From Chryseobacterium turcicum (GTDB taxonomy: Bacteria > Bacteroidota > Bacteroidia > Flavobacteriales > Weeksellaceae): DNA of 64,000 nt. Below, one piece after another: positions 55,524 to 64,000 of the stretch (the stretch's first letter is position 1; the number at the start of each line of letters is the position of its first letter). The DNA lies in the NCBI RefSeq assembly GCF_021010565.1, contig NZ_JAJNAY010000002.1, forward strand, positions 682,001 to 746,000. Direction: 5' to 3'. Made by a program: the position numbers and the translations under genes. The notes under the pieces were generated by a model, which was not told the origin of the DNA, made no database searches, and saw nothing but the letters and a program-made list of their open reading frames with translations.

Positions 55524-56123
55524 ATGTACAGAATAATTTCCGGTAAATGGAAAGCCAAAAAAATAGCCGCTCCCAAAAATTTTGATGTAAGACCAACCAC
55601 TGACTTTGCTAAAGAAGCTCTTTTCAGTATTTTGGAAAACACCTACGACATGCAGTCGATTTCCGTTCTTGACCTTTTCGCAGGAATTGGCTCTATTACT
55701 TTTGAATTTGGATCAAGAGGTTGCCAAGATATCACTTCGGTAGAGCTGAATCCTAAACACACTTCATTTATCAACTCAGTAGCGTCAGAGCTAGATCTAA
55801 GCTTGCAAGTGCGCACGCAACGTGGTGATGTTTTTGATTGGCTGAAAAAATTTAGAAATAACAAATCTTACGAGATAGTTTTCGCTGATGCTCCTTTTGA
55901 AACCGAAGAAAAAAAATACAATGACTTGCTTTCTTTAGTTTTAAACAATAAATACCTGAAACCCAACGGAATTCTTATTGTAGAGCACCAAAGTAAACTA
56001 AAACTAGATCATCCGAATTATAAATTCACCAGAAAATACGGAAATGTTAGCTTTAGTTTTTTCGGACCTAATGAAGAAGCAGAAATCGAAACAGAAGCAG
56101 AAATCAACGATACTACAGAATAA
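55524..56123 (+). CDS. rsmD: 16S rRNA (guanine-966-N2)-methyltransferase
   Basis: Methylates G966 of 16S rRNA using SAM. 199 residues: MYRIISGKWKAKKIAAP, RPTTDFAKEALFSIL, the SAM loop LDLFAGIGSITFE, and EIVFADAPFE. The last occupies the position of motif IV, which is usually DPPY; here it reads DAPF. The acidic C-terminal tail (EAEIETEAEINDTTE) is low-complexity. A terminator follows at once. Confidence 0.93.
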   Translation: MYRIISGKWKAKKIAAPKNFDVRPTTDFAKEALFSILENTYDMQSISVLDLFAGIGSITFEFGSRGCQDITSVELNPKHTSFINSVASELDLSLQVRTQRGDVFDWLKKFRNNKSYEIVFADAPFETEEKKYNDLLSLVLNNKYLKPNGILIVEHQSKLKLDHPNYKFTRKYGNVSFSFFGPNEEAEIETEAEINDTTE

Positions 56124-56157
56124 ACAAAAAAAGACTCAAATTGAGTCTTTTTTTGTT
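56123..56157. terminator. Bidirectional terminator between rsmD and murI
   Basis: A 15-bp perfect stem, 56123-56137 / 56143-56157, whose core is GACTC/GAGTC flanked by A-run and T-run. It overlaps the stop of murI by 2 nt. Confidence 0.85.
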
Positions 56158-56986
56158 ATAATACTTTCAGTTCTAAGTCTATTGTTTTACCAAAGAACTT
56201 TTTAGAGATCTTCTCGAAATTTTTGGTAATATCCGAAAGGTAAAATTTGTAATTCGGTTTCGGATTATTTTCGTTTAAAAGATGGTATTTATCTAAAATA
56301 ATCGTCAAATGATTCGCTACAATATTCGGTGAATCAATCACCCGAACACGATTGCCGTAGTATTGCTTAATCTCATCAATCAAAAGCGGATAATGGGTAC
56401 AACCGAGAATCAGCGTTTCAATATTTTTCAATTTGGCATTGCTCAGATAATTGTAAATAATAGAATGTGTAATCGGATGATTTTTGAATCCCTCTTCAAT
56501 CGCAGGAACCAAGAGTGGAGTCGCCAATTCATCTACTTTAATAAACTTATTGTGCTTTCGGATGCTTTTTTTATACAGACCCGAATTTACAGTAGCTTTC
56601 GTTGCGATCACCCCTACATTATTATGAATTTCGTAAGACACTTTTTCAGCAACCGGGTTAATAACATCAATCACAGGAACTTTTCCGGCAACCGACAACA
56701 TTACTTCCTTCAATGCATTTGCTGTAGCTGTATTACAGGCAATTACAATCGCTTTACAGTTTTGCTCTAAAAGGAAATTAGAAATTTTCGTAGAATATTC
56801 TATAATCGCTTCTTTTGATTTTTCACCGTAAGGAAGATGCTTTGTGTCTCCGAAATAAATAAGGTCTTCATTAGGAAGAAGTCTTTTTATTTCTTTAGCA
56901 ACCGTTAAACCTCCCACTCCGCTATCAAAAATTCCGATAGGTTGTTTTGGCGAAAGATGCGAATAGTTTTGTTTTTTAGTTTTCAA
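56156..56986 (-). CDS. murI: Glutamate racemase
   Basis: Converts L- to D-glutamate for peptidoglycan. 276 residues; motifs IGIFDSGVGGLTVAKEI, CNTATANA (first catalytic Cys) and LGCTHYPLL (second Cys). The start is TTG at 56986, because a stop lies 12 nt upstream in frame and no ATG occurs before the conserved part. A -7 box lies at 57005-57012. Confidence 0.95.
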   Translation of the reverse strand: MKTKKQNYSHLSPKQPIGIFDSGVGGLTVAKEIKRLLPNEDLIYFGDTKHLPYGEKSKEAIIEYSTKISNFLLEQNCKAIVIACNTATANALKEVMLSVAGKVPVIDVINPVAEKVSYEIHNNVGVIATKATVNSGLYKKSIRKHNKFIKVDELATPLLVPAIEEGFKNHPITHSIIYNYLSNAKLKNIETLILGCTHYPLLIDEIKQYYGNRVRVIDSPNIVANHLTIILDKYHLLNENNPKPNYKFYLSDITKNFEKISKKFFGKTIDLELKVL

Positions 56987-57004
56987 AAGCTTTGAAATTT
57001 AATG

Positions 57005-57012
57005 CAAAAATA
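57005..57012 (-). promoter_or_regulatory. -7 box (TATTTTTG) of murI
   Basis: Exact TAnnTTTG on the minus strand, 18 nt upstream of the TTG start. This supports that start. Confidence 0.5.
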
Positions 57013-57033
57013 GTGAATAGAATTGTAAACTAA

Positions 57034-58626
57034 TTAAAGATTACTAATCGAAAAATCTTTTGGATATCTTACTTTATAACTTACTCTGAATTTTTTTGTT
57101 TCTGATGGAGAAATTTTGGTATCCCAAGTTAAATATCCTTTTTCTTTATCGATTTCTGCATTACCTGTCTGCAACAATTCTATCTTTACACTTTCATCTT
57201 TACTTAATGGAAACTGATCTTTTACCTCAATATCAATCGCATCTTTTTTATTATTTCTAACAACAATATCATAAGTAATTGTTTTTTCCTGATAAGATGA
57301 AAAGAGTTTCACATTAGATTTGTCATCAATTACTTCTTTACGAACACTGATTTTCTTGTCATCTCCAAGTGTAATATTCAACTCATCCGTAGTTTGATTA
57401 GGTTTGATTGTAGTTTCACCAATGTACATATTTTCAAAAACAATATTTGCAGGAGCAGAAATCAAGTCATACTTATTGAAATCTTTTATTTTAGCAATCA
57501 AAAAGGCATCAGTATTAGATTTTGGAGCAACAAAATATTTATAATTTACAGGAATTTTCGTCTGTTTCAGATTAATAAAATTTTCCTGATTATTTGATAG
57601 AATATCATAAGGCACATCAACATCAAAACTAATATTAAATTGATTTTCAATAGATCTGAAAGCCATGCCAACAACTACAACCTCTTCAATTTCTTTTACA
57701 CTAGCAGTATCACTTCTACTGCTGTATGAACGTGCAGAAACTGGTTCTTCTTGTTTATATGATTCTAAAAACCATGGTTTCACAACCGGAGCAGTATTAT
57801 TTCTACTAGATCTTCCGTTAATCAAAGATAATTTTACAGCTTTCCAGTCTAAACCAGTATTTTGTCTCACTTTCGCTTTAAAAATAACATCCAGAGGTTC
57901 TGTAATTTTATTGCCTTTTACTTCATAAAACGGATCCCAATAAGCATTCTCAGCCAAATAATTGATATCAGCTTTTACATTAACTGCAACAGCACTCATT
58001 AATTTAATGATAATAACTCCATCTGCCGAAGCTTCTTCTTGTTCAGAATTAATTCTTAAACTACTTCTTAGTCTGTTAAGCTTTTTTTGAAGATTATTAT
58101 TACTTTTATTGATAACAGACAATGCCGTACTTATTTCTACTCTCTTCGTTTTATAATATTCTGTAAGCTGCATCAATTGGGCAACACTTGAAGTATTACT
58201 TCCTACTAAAACGGTTTGATTTTTATCTAAAAGCTCTAATGTTTTATTATTTGCTTCCAGCTCAATATTCGATTTAAAAAGAAGATCTTCAACCAATGTA
58301 ATGCTATCTGTAACTTTCTTGATGCGTGGATTGGTTTTATCCATATCGTATTCAGAAACATAGCTATCCGTAAATTGTACTGAAAGAATATTTACATTTT
58401 TATTATTGATACTTACCTGTAAAGATTTTTCAATCATTTCGTCTGAAAGATTGGTGATTACAACTTCCGAAGTACCAACTGGCAACGAAAAAGTAGCCGA
58501 ATTCTGTAATTCTGCAGAATTCCTGTAAACGTTTACAGCATTTACTTTAGCCTTTGCAAAAATTGGTTTTTGTGAATAATGCAGTACTCCAAAAAAGAAA
58601 AACAGAAGAAATAGATTTTTTCCCAT
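57034..58626 (-). CDS. Exported DUF4139 (MuiA-like) protein
   Basis: 530 residues with a signal peptide (GKNLFLLFFFFGVLHYSQK). The N-terminal DUF4140-type part (VNAVNVYRNSAELQNSATF), a coiled coil (about residues 100-190), and a C-terminal DUF4139 beta region (LDVIFKAKVRQNTGLDWKAV; FRVSYKVRYPKDF) match the MuiA family. An inserted piece (VKEIEEVVVVGMAF) resembles the TonB box of SusC-type receptors. The role of the family is unknown. Transcribed alone from a -7 box at 58645-58652. Confidence 0.8.
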   Translation of the reverse strand: MGKNLFLLFFFFGVLHYSQKPIFAKAKVNAVNVYRNSAELQNSATFSLPVGTSEVVITNLSDEMIEKSLQVSINNKNVNILSVQFTDSYVSEYDMDKTNPRIKKVTDSITLVEDLLFKSNIELEANNKTLELLDKNQTVLVGSNTSSVAQLMQLTEYYKTKRVEISTALSVINKSNNNLQKKLNRLRSSLRINSEQEEASADGVIIIKLMSAVAVNVKADINYLAENAYWDPFYEVKGNKITEPLDVIFKAKVRQNTGLDWKAVKLSLINGRSSRNNTAPVVKPWFLESYKQEEPVSARSYSSRSDTASVKEIEEVVVVGMAFRSIENQFNISFDVDVPYDILSNNQENFINLKQTKIPVNYKYFVAPKSNTDAFLIAKIKDFNKYDLISAPANIVFENMYIGETTIKPNQTTDELNITLGDDKKISVRKEVIDDKSNVKLFSSYQEKTITYDIVVRNNKKDAIDIEVKDQFPLSKDESVKIELLQTGNAEIDKEKGYLTWDTKISPSETKKFRVSYKVRYPKDFSISNL

Positions 58627-58644
58627 CGCAATGATAATTTATTT

Positions 58645-58652
58645 CAAATATA
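58645..58652 (-). promoter_or_regulatory. -7 box (TATATTTG) of the DUF4139 gene
   Basis: Exact TAnnTTTG on the minus strand, 18 nt upstream of the start. Confidence 0.5.
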
Positions 58653-58666
58653 CATTTTTGTTGCTA

Positions 58667-59791
58667 CTAAATAAGAAATAAATCCGAAGCAATTCCGTCT
58701 GCCATAAACCAATGTTTTTCAGGAATTTTAAGATGATTATTTTCAATCTTTAAAATACCATCTTCAATTTTATTTTTAATTGCTTTATTAAACTTATCTA
58801 AAATATTTTCAGAAAACTTTTGATTTAAACTTGCTAAATCTACGCCCCAAATCGTTCTTAAACCAATCATAATCATTTCATTGAATTGGTCATTTTGAGA
58901 CAGAATTTCGGTTTCTTTAGCTAAAGTATTTGAACTTAATTTCTTAATATATTGTTGGTTGTTGGCAACATTCCAGCTTCGCACATCATTTCCGTTGTAA
59001 GAATGTGCAGAAGGGCCAATACCCAAATATTCCTGGTATTTCCAATATGCCGAATTGTGTCTTGAATAAAATCCTTCTTTTGCAAAATTGGAAACTTCAT
59101 AATGATTAAAACCGTGATCTTTCAGAAAATCGATCATGTAATAAAACTCACGATTTTGCTCTTCTTCTTTAGGGTTTGAAACTTTCCCTTTTGAAATCCA
59201 GTTTTCTAAAGCTGTTTTGGGCTCTACCGTTAAAGCATAAGATGAAATATGTGGAATTTCGAGCGCTATGGTTTTATTTAAATTTTGTTTCCAAATTTCT
59301 AAATTAGAAGTTGGCGAACCGTAAATTAAATCAATACTCAGGTTTTCAAACCCAAAATCTTGTGCTCTTTTAATTGAACCTTCCGCTTCTGAAGCATTAT
59401 GAGCGCGATTCATCAGTTTTAAATCTTCATCAAAGAAACTTTGTGTTCCGATTGACAAACGATTAACGGGAGAAGTTGATAATCCTTTTAAAAATTGAGC
59501 GTTTAAATCATCTGGATTAGCTTCTAAAGTAATTTCAATATCATTATTAAAGTTGAAATGTTTTAAAACTTCATCAATTAAAGATTTTATTTCATCCGAA
59601 GAAAGCACAGAAGGAGTACCACCACCAAAGTAAAGGGATTGTAGGTTTTTATTATGAAGCTCATCTTTTCTGAGAAAAATTTCCTTTTTCATTGCATCCA
59701 GCATCTCATCTTTAAAATTCATAGATGTGGAAAAATGGAAATTACAGTAGCTGCATTTTTGTTTGCAGAAAGGGATGTGAATGTAAATCAT
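58667..59791 (-). CDS. hemW: Radical SAM HemW (coproporphyrinogen oxidase-like)
   Basis: 374 residues. The radical SAM cluster motif is CKQKCSYCNF, followed by YFGGGTPSVLSSDEI, SIGTQSFFDEDL and GPSAHSYNG. This is the HemW pattern (heme chaperone/coproporphyrinogen-III-oxidase-like), rather than true HemN, which has an additional Cys. The ATG directly follows the T-run of the upstream terminator. Confidence 0.9.
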   Translation of the reverse strand: MIYIHIPFCKQKCSYCNFHFSTSMNFKDEMLDAMKKEIFLRKDELHNKNLQSLYFGGGTPSVLSSDEIKSLIDEVLKHFNFNNDIEITLEANPDDLNAQFLKGLSTSPVNRLSIGTQSFFDEDLKLMNRAHNASEAEGSIKRAQDFGFENLSIDLIYGSPTSNLEIWKQNLNKTIALEIPHISSYALTVEPKTALENWISKGKVSNPKEEEQNREFYYMIDFLKDHGFNHYEVSNFAKEGFYSRHNSAYWKYQEYLGIGPSAHSYNGNDVRSWNVANNQQYIKKLSSNTLAKETEILSQNDQFNEMIMIGLRTIWGVDLASLNQKFSENILDKFNKAIKNKIEDGILKIENNHLKIPEKHWFMADGIASDLFLI

Positions 59792-59819
59792 AAAAAAAGC
59801 TCTGAAAAATTTCAGAGCT
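59792..59819 (-). terminator. Terminator of the PorP/SprF gene
   Basis: AGCTCTGAAA (59798-59807) pairs with TTTCAGAGCT (59810-59819). On the minus strand seven T's follow and are immediately followed by the ATG of hemW. Confidence 0.8.
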
Positions 59820-59842
59820 CAAATTTATTTAAATTAAATTGA

Positions 59843-60793
59843 TTAATATCTAAATCCTCTATGATTAATAAAGTTATCGAAGTTATAACCAAGACCCAAC
59901 ATAAAGCTGTTTCCACCATACGTCTGAATATCAGACATTCCAAGGTTATAAGTCGCACCAATCATAAATTTGTTGAATCTCACTTTTACAATAGGAGAAA
60001 TACTCAATTCCTGATTATCAAATCTGTTTTGAACCGCTCTATAGCTTACCCCAAAAGAGAATGCATTAATATCATTAGAGAATGTAGCCATCAAGTTGAA
60101 GTCTGTCATTCTTGTAGAGTTGGTATTTAAATTTACCAAAACTGAAGGCGTTAATGCAATATTATCTGCAAGTTTCCAATCGTATCCTAAGTTTAAGAAA
60201 AACTTGATTGGAGAAGGCTCGTAGTTATTTACAATAGATTCGTCATTGCTTAATGCAATATCATTAACTGAAACACCCCCGAAGATTCCTCTATAAGTAG
60301 CTGCTAAACCGAAGTTTGCATACGCCATAAAGATATTACTCTCGTTACCTTGTAACAATGGATCGTAACCATCTTCAGTATTAATTTTAGAATAATCAAA
60401 ATTCATATTGTAAAAATTAACACTTGTACCAAAAGAAAACTGATCTTTTCTTTCCCCTTCACTACTTAGCGGGATAAAATAAGATGCACCAGCTGTAATA
60501 CCTCCAGCTGAAATAGGACCATTGCTATCTCTGAACACGGAAAGACCCGCACCTACTCTATCAAAAATATTAGCATTAATCCCAACAGATTGCACGTTTG
60601 GAGACTCGCTGAATTTTGAAAATTGTTGTTGATAGTTTAGGTTAAGTTGTACGTAGTCTGTTTTACCGTATTGTGCAGGGTTGAACAGGAACTCACCATC
60701 CAAAAGATATTGTTGATAGTATGGTAGTGATTCTTGTGCTTTGTATGCATTCGACAAAAGAGCTAAACATACGATAGCATATAGTTTTCTCAT
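59843..60793 (-). CDS. T9SS-associated PorP/SprF family membrane protein
   Basis: 316 residues from the ATG at 60793, which starts a signal peptide (MRKLYAIVCLALLSNAYKAQ); an in-frame TTG at 60811 is rejected because the promoter sits there. The mature part shows the family's opening LPYYQQYLLDGEFLFNPA and barrel strands (AGLSVFRDSNGPISAGG; VKVRFNKFMIGATYNL; SFMLGLGYNFDNF). PorP/SprF proteins are outer-membrane partners in T9SS and surface adhesin display. No sprB-like gene is adjacent. Confidence 0.9.
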   Translation of the reverse strand: MRKLYAIVCLALLSNAYKAQESLPYYQQYLLDGEFLFNPAQYGKTDYVQLNLNYQQQFSKFSESPNVQSVGINANIFDRVGAGLSVFRDSNGPISAGGITAGASYFIPLSSEGERKDQFSFGTSVNFYNMNFDYSKINTEDGYDPLLQGNESNIFMAYANFGLAATYRGIFGGVSVNDIALSNDESIVNNYEPSPIKFFLNLGYDWKLADNIALTPSVLVNLNTNSTRMTDFNLMATFSNDINAFSFGVSYRAVQNRFDNQELSISPIVKVRFNKFMIGATYNLGMSDIQTYGGNSFMLGLGYNFDNFINHRGFRY

Positions 60794-60816
60794 AACAAAT
60801 CTTGATTTCAATTCAA

Positions 60817-60824
60817 CAAATATA
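60817..60824 (-). promoter_or_regulatory. -7 box (TATATTTG) of the PorP/SprF gene
   Basis: Exact TAnnTTTG on the minus strand, 23 nt upstream of the chosen start. It places transcription start after rluD. Confidence 0.6.
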
Positions 60825-60844
60825 AAAAAAATCTCAATATATTT

Positions 60845-61912
60845 TTAGTTTTCTAAATAATTTCTCCATTTTTTTACAGCATCCGTCATATCTTGGGGCA
60901 TTGGGCTCTCAAAATACAATTCCTTTTTCGTCGTTGGATGTATAAATCCTAAAGTATGGGCGTGAAGGGCATGTCTGGGCAAAACATCGAATACATTTTT
61001 TATAAACTGCTTATACTTAGGGAGATTAACTCCTCTCAAAGCGATATTCCCTTCATATCTCTCGTCATTAAACAAAGTATGACCAATATGTTTAAAATGT
61101 GCTCTAATTTGATGCGTTCTTCCGGTTTCAAGCTTACATTCTACCCAAGTCATATATCTGAAACGCTCTAAAACCTTATAATGCGTTACCGCATGCTTTC
61201 CTTGGCTTCCGTCAACATAAGTGTGCATCTGCATCCTATTCTTAGGATGCCTTCCGATGTGCCCCGTAATAGTACCTTCCTCATCCTTCACATTTCCCCA
61301 GACAAATGCCCAATACAAACGTTTGGTCGTTCTTTCAAAAAATTGTTTCGCAAGGAAGCTTAAAGCATACTCTGTTTTGGCAATTACCAAAAGACCAGAA
61401 GTGTCTTTATCAATTCTATGAACTAATCCTACACGATCTAAATCTGATTTCTGACCATTTTTCTGAAAATGAAAAGCCAAGGCATTCACCAAAGTTTTGT
61501 CCCAATTTCCGAATCCAGGATGTACTACCATCCCAGGATCTTTGTCTACAACAATCAAATCATCATCTTCATATACAATATTAATAGGAATATCTTGCGG
61601 AACAATAAAGTTTTCGCGAGGTGGATGTGTCAGCAAAACCGAAATCTGATCTCCCGGTTTCACTCTATAATTTTGCTTTACAGGATTTCCGTTGACTACA
61701 ACATTTCCGGCACGGCAAGTCTGTGAAATTTTGTTTCTTGAAGAGTTTTGTCTGAAATTAAATAAAAACTTATCTATTCTTAAAGGCTCTTGGTTACCAT
61801 CAACCGTGATATTAAGATGCTCATAAAGACCTTTATTTTCATCATCAATATCTACACTGTTATTGGCATCTAAAAACTCTTCGTCTAAGAAATCCTCGTT
61901 GTCTTCTGTCAT
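60845..61912 (-). CDS. rluD: Ribosomal large-subunit pseudouridine synthase, RluD type
   Basis: 355 residues. An acidic N-terminal extension (~35 residues) precedes an S4-like RNA-binding domain (LRIDKFLFNFRQNSSRNKI), then the catalytic domain with LVHRIDKDTSGLLVIAKT (catalytic Asp) and ECKLETGRTHQIRAH. Makes pseudouridines in 23S rRNA. The exact target positions are not readable from sequence. Confidence 0.9.
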   Translation of the reverse strand: MTEDNEDFLDEEFLDANNSVDIDDENKGLYEHLNITVDGNQEPLRIDKFLFNFRQNSSRNKISQTCRAGNVVVNGNPVKQNYRVKPGDQISVLLTHPPRENFIVPQDIPINIVYEDDDLIVVDKDPGMVVHPGFGNWDKTLVNALAFHFQKNGQKSDLDRVGLVHRIDKDTSGLLVIAKTEYALSFLAKQFFERTTKRLYWAFVWGNVKDEEGTITGHIGRHPKNRMQMHTYVDGSQGKHAVTHYKVLERFRYMTWVECKLETGRTHQIRAHFKHIGHTLFNDERYEGNIALRGVNLPKYKQFIKNVFDVLPRHALHAHTLGFIHPTTKKELYFESPMPQDMTDAVKKWRNYLEN

Positions 61913-61928
61913 TGCTTTATCTATATAA

Positions 61929-61959
61929 AAGGCTTCAACATAATTAAAGTTGAAGCCTT
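61929..61959 (-). terminator. Terminator between the PASTA gene and rluD
   Basis: AAGGCTTCAAC (61929-61939) pairs with GTTGAAGCCTT (61949-61959), 11 bp; T-rich on both sides. Its minus-strand end lies 16 nt before the rluD start. Confidence 0.75.
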
Positions 61960-61982
61960 ATTTTTTTATATTAAATTAAAAA

Positions 61983-63023
61983 TTAATTTATAATTACCTT
62001 TTTAGCTTTAGGCTTTTCTGTTGCAGGAGTTGTCGTAGATGCAGCAGGTTTTGGTTTATCTACCGTAGTTGTAGCTTTTGCTGAACTTACACTTGGTTTT
62101 GTAGTCTCAGCTTTAGGAGATTCCTTTTTCTGAGGCGCAGGAGCCGGAACTGGATCATTCACTGGCGGTGCATCCTGAAAATTCGGCACTTCATCATATC
62201 TCACCGGAGGCAAAGTAGTATCTACTTTCATTCGGTAAGTAGAGTTAAGTATTTCTATTTTACCACGCAATTCTGCAGGTGTTTTCTTACTCGCCCAGAG
62301 GTCAATCTGCATTCCTTGATCTCTCGCATCACCAGATGCTGGATCTTGATAATACACAATATCAGAATCATCATTTCCTCCATCTTCATGATCTACAAGA
62401 CCTACTTCAAAAAGATTTCTTGCAATTAAAGCTTTCGCATCTTTCACCGTTAATCCTACAACATTTGGAATGGCAATATTTCGCATAGGGCCAGATCCTA
62501 CCACAACGTCAATCACAGAGAATCTAGGGATTTTGGTTCCCGGCTTTATAGAATTTCCTTTAAATAAAATTCTTAAAACTGCATCTTTCTGAATGCTTGG
62601 TTCATAAATAGTGTCTGCCACCTTAAGACCTACCTGTTCTAGCCTTTGGAAAGCCAATCCCGAATATTTATTAATCACATCAGGAACTGCAACCGGAGCC
62701 CAGCTTTTAGGATTTACCATCAACTGAATAGCTCTTCCGTCTTTTACACGTGACCCAGGAGAAGGATAAACCTTCAGAACCTGAAGAGGTCTGTATTTAG
62801 GATTATAGGCTGCGCTGTCAACTTCATAGTCGAGTCCTGTGTCTTCTAATATTTTAACGGCGTCGTGCACAGATTTGTTGACAACATTAGGAACAGGAAT
62901 TTCCTGCCCATGATTGGTGTGATACTCCAACCAACGGAAAGTAAGCCATACTAATAGTATAAAAACACCAATGGCTACTAATAAATTCAGTAAAACTTTC
63001 CAATTGAAAAGTGATTTAAGCAT
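61983..63023 (-). CDS. Membrane-anchored PASTA domain protein
   Basis: 346 residues with one N-terminal membrane segment (VLLNLLVAIGVFILLVWLTF) and three PASTA repeats: EIPVPNVVNKSVHDAVKIL, PVAVPDVINKYSGLAFQRL and NIAIPNVVGLTVKDAKALI. The ~90-residue C-terminal tail is rich in Pro, Ala, Lys and Thr. PASTA domains bind cell-wall muropeptides, but here no kinase or transpeptidase domain is attached. Divergent from ddl, which fits a cell-wall theme. Confidence 0.9.
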   Translation of the reverse strand: MLKSLFNWKVLLNLLVAIGVFILLVWLTFRWLEYHTNHGQEIPVPNVVNKSVHDAVKILEDTGLDYEVDSAAYNPKYRPLQVLKVYPSPGSRVKDGRAIQLMVNPKSWAPVAVPDVINKYSGLAFQRLEQVGLKVADTIYEPSIQKDAVLRILFKGNSIKPGTKIPRFSVIDVVVGSGPMRNIAIPNVVGLTVKDAKALIARNLFEVGLVDHEDGGNDDSDIVYYQDPASGDARDQGMQIDLWASKKTPAELRGKIEILNSTYRMKVDTTLPPVRYDEVPNFQDAPPVNDPVPAPAPQKKESPKAETTKPSVSSAKATTTVDKPKPAASTTTPATEKPKAKKVIIN

Positions 63024-63049
63024 ACTTAAAAATCCTTTAATAATAACGA

Positions 63050-63057
63050 CAAAGATA
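63050..63057 (-). promoter_or_regulatory. -7 box (TATCTTTG) of the PASTA gene
   Basis: Exact TAnnTTTG on the minus strand, 26 nt upstream of the start. Confidence 0.5.
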
Positions 63058-63149
63058 ATTAATAATTTTATAATGAAGTTTTTATTTAACAGATTTCGTT
63101 TTTGACTTCAAAAAAAATGAAATTCATTTATTTCAATATATAAAATGTT

Positions 63150-63157
63150 TAAATTTG
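63150..63157 (+). promoter_or_regulatory. -7 box (TAAATTTG) of ddl
   Basis: Exact TAnnTTTG, 14-20 nt upstream of the likely start codon. It overlaps an in-frame ATG at 63145, which argues against that start. Confidence 0.55.
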
Positions 63158-63177
63158 CCTTTATTGATAATATGGAT

Positions 63178-64000
63178 ATGAGCAAAAAACACGTTGCCGT
63201 AGTTATGGGAGGCTATTCTGACGAATATAAAGTTTCTATGAAAAGCGGCCAGTTAATATATGACTCCTTAGACAGAGACCTTTATCATGTCTATAAGGTC
63301 ATTATTCTGAAAGATGAATGGTATTTTCTGGATGAAAACGATAATAAAAAACCGATCAACAAAGGTGATTTTTCGGTTACTTTAAATAATAATGAAGCAT
63401 TGAAATTTGATGCATGCTTCAACATTATTCACGGTACACCAGGTGAAAACGGAATTCTTCAGGCATATTGGGACGCTATCGGACAGAAATACACAGGTTG
63501 TGATTTCTACCAAAGCGCATTAACCTTTAATAAAAAAGATACTTTAGCAGTACTTTCAAAATATGGAATACCTTCTGCAAAAAGTGTTTATTTAAGAAAA
63601 GGCGAAAATATTAATGTTGATGAAATTGTTGAATATTTAAATCTTCCTTTGTTTGTAAAACCCAACCAATCAGGATCATCTTTGGGAATTTCTAAAGTAA
63701 AAGAAAAATCGGAACTGATAGCTGCCACCGAAATTGCTTTTAAAGAAGATGATGAAATTTTAATCGAAAGCTTCTTAGACGGAATGGAAGTTTCTGTTGG
63801 AGTGATCGATTTTAAAGGTGAAACTATCGTTTTGGGTATTACAGAAATTGTTCCTCAGAATGAGTTTTTCGATTATGAAGCTAAATATGAAGGTGCTTCA
63901 GAAGAAATTACCCCTGCAAGAATTGATATCGAAACGACAAAAAGAGTAGAAGAAATAGCAAAAAGAGCTTACAATTCTCTTGGAATGAGTGGTTTCTCAA
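63178..64000 (+). CDS. ddl: D-alanine--D-alanine ligase (3' partial)
   Basis: Joins two D-alanines for peptidoglycan with ATP. The frame runs off the window end; 274 codons are visible. Motifs: KHVAVVMGGYSDEYKVS (N-terminal substrate loop), FNIIHGTPGENGILQAYW, LFVKPNQSGSSLGISKV (ATP loop) and ESFLDGMEVSVGVI. I use ATG 63178 (MSKKHVAV); 63172 (MDMSKK) and 63145 are also in frame. The metal-binding C-terminal part is outside the window. Confidence 0.93.
   Translation, partial: MSKKHVAVVMGGYSDEYKVSMKSGQLIYDSLDRDLYHVYKVIILKDEWYFLDENDNKKPINKGDFSVTLNNNEALKFDACFNIIHGTPGENGILQAYWDAIGQKYTGCDFYQSALTFNKKDTLAVLSKYGIPSAKSVYLRKGENINVDEIVEYLNLPLFVKPNQSGSSLGISKVKEKSELIAATEIAFKEDDEILIESFLDGMEVSVGVIDFKGETIVLGITEIVPQNEFFDYEAKYEGASEEITPARIDIETTKRVEEIAKRAYNSLGMSGFS

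Noticed and set aside
56363..56770. 135-codon frame opposite murI
   Set aside because: Antisense shadow of glutamate racemase; composition rich in Cys, Asn and Ile without domain features.

Overview
AT-rich chromosomal segment from a member of the Bacteroidota, most likely family Weeksellaceae and close to Chryseobacterium. The evidence is: three proteins with type IX secretion (T9SS) C-terminal sorting domains plus a PorP/SprF-family protein; lineage-typical families (DUF349, DUF3822, DUF5606, DUF6443/RHS); start codons mostly without Shine-Dalgarno sequences; and repeated -7 boxes of the flavobacterial form TAnnTTTG. Genus assignment is inference from protein and gene-order familiarity, not a search. 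No rRNA, tRNA or CRISPR array was seen.

Layout. 1-7.9 kb: end of a secreted endonuclease, then housekeeping genes (aroE, a DUF349 protein, ribD, a YigZ/IMPACT protein, a membrane zinc protease, a GNAT-like protein, a 58-residue membrane protein). 8.0-22.5 kb: a complete 14-subunit complex I operon, nuoABCDEF-X-GHIJKLMN, where X is an outer-membrane barrel-like gene and NuoG is the short form. 22.7-23.8 kb: an exported agmatine/peptidylarginine deiminase-family protein. 24.3-33.3 kb: a secreted-toxin-like cassette: a T9SS propeller protein, two large RHS proteins and a small membrane protein overlapping the second by 4 bp (putative immunity gene). 33.4-35.1 kb: an HTH-regulator remnant and an intact IS4-family insertion sequence (19-bp inverted repeats, 10-bp target duplication). 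35.3-46.2 kb: a GAF-like protein, an HD plus PycTM-like protein with a bestrophin, a three-part lipoprotein phosphoesterase/barrel fusion, a propeller lipoprotein, a FUSC protein and mazG. 46.2-47.1 kb: a gene-free stretch with a 275-bp tandem duplication. 47.1-64 kb: DUF5606, def, ruvX, a SixA-like phosphatase, a lipoprotein archaemetzincin, a third T9SS protein, a class-C serine hydrolase, rsmD, murI, a MuiA-like protein, hemW, PorP/SprF, rluD, a PASTA protein and the start of ddl.

The most unusual signal is a family of short tandem arrays with a 7-nt period. They often sit as two inverted arms around a short centre, usually directly upstream of a start codon. They fill most of the long nuo spacers, the rsmD leader and the 46-kb gap, and one lies inside a coding sequence at 25.0 kb. 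Each array has its own anchor word, so they look like one structural family with different sequences. I know of no named flavobacterial element with this form, but could not search. Other points of interest are the split RHS/immunity cassette, the HD-PycTM/bestrophin pair, the phosphoesterase with a kinase-like DRH motif and barrel, and terminators whose T-run abuts the next start codon.
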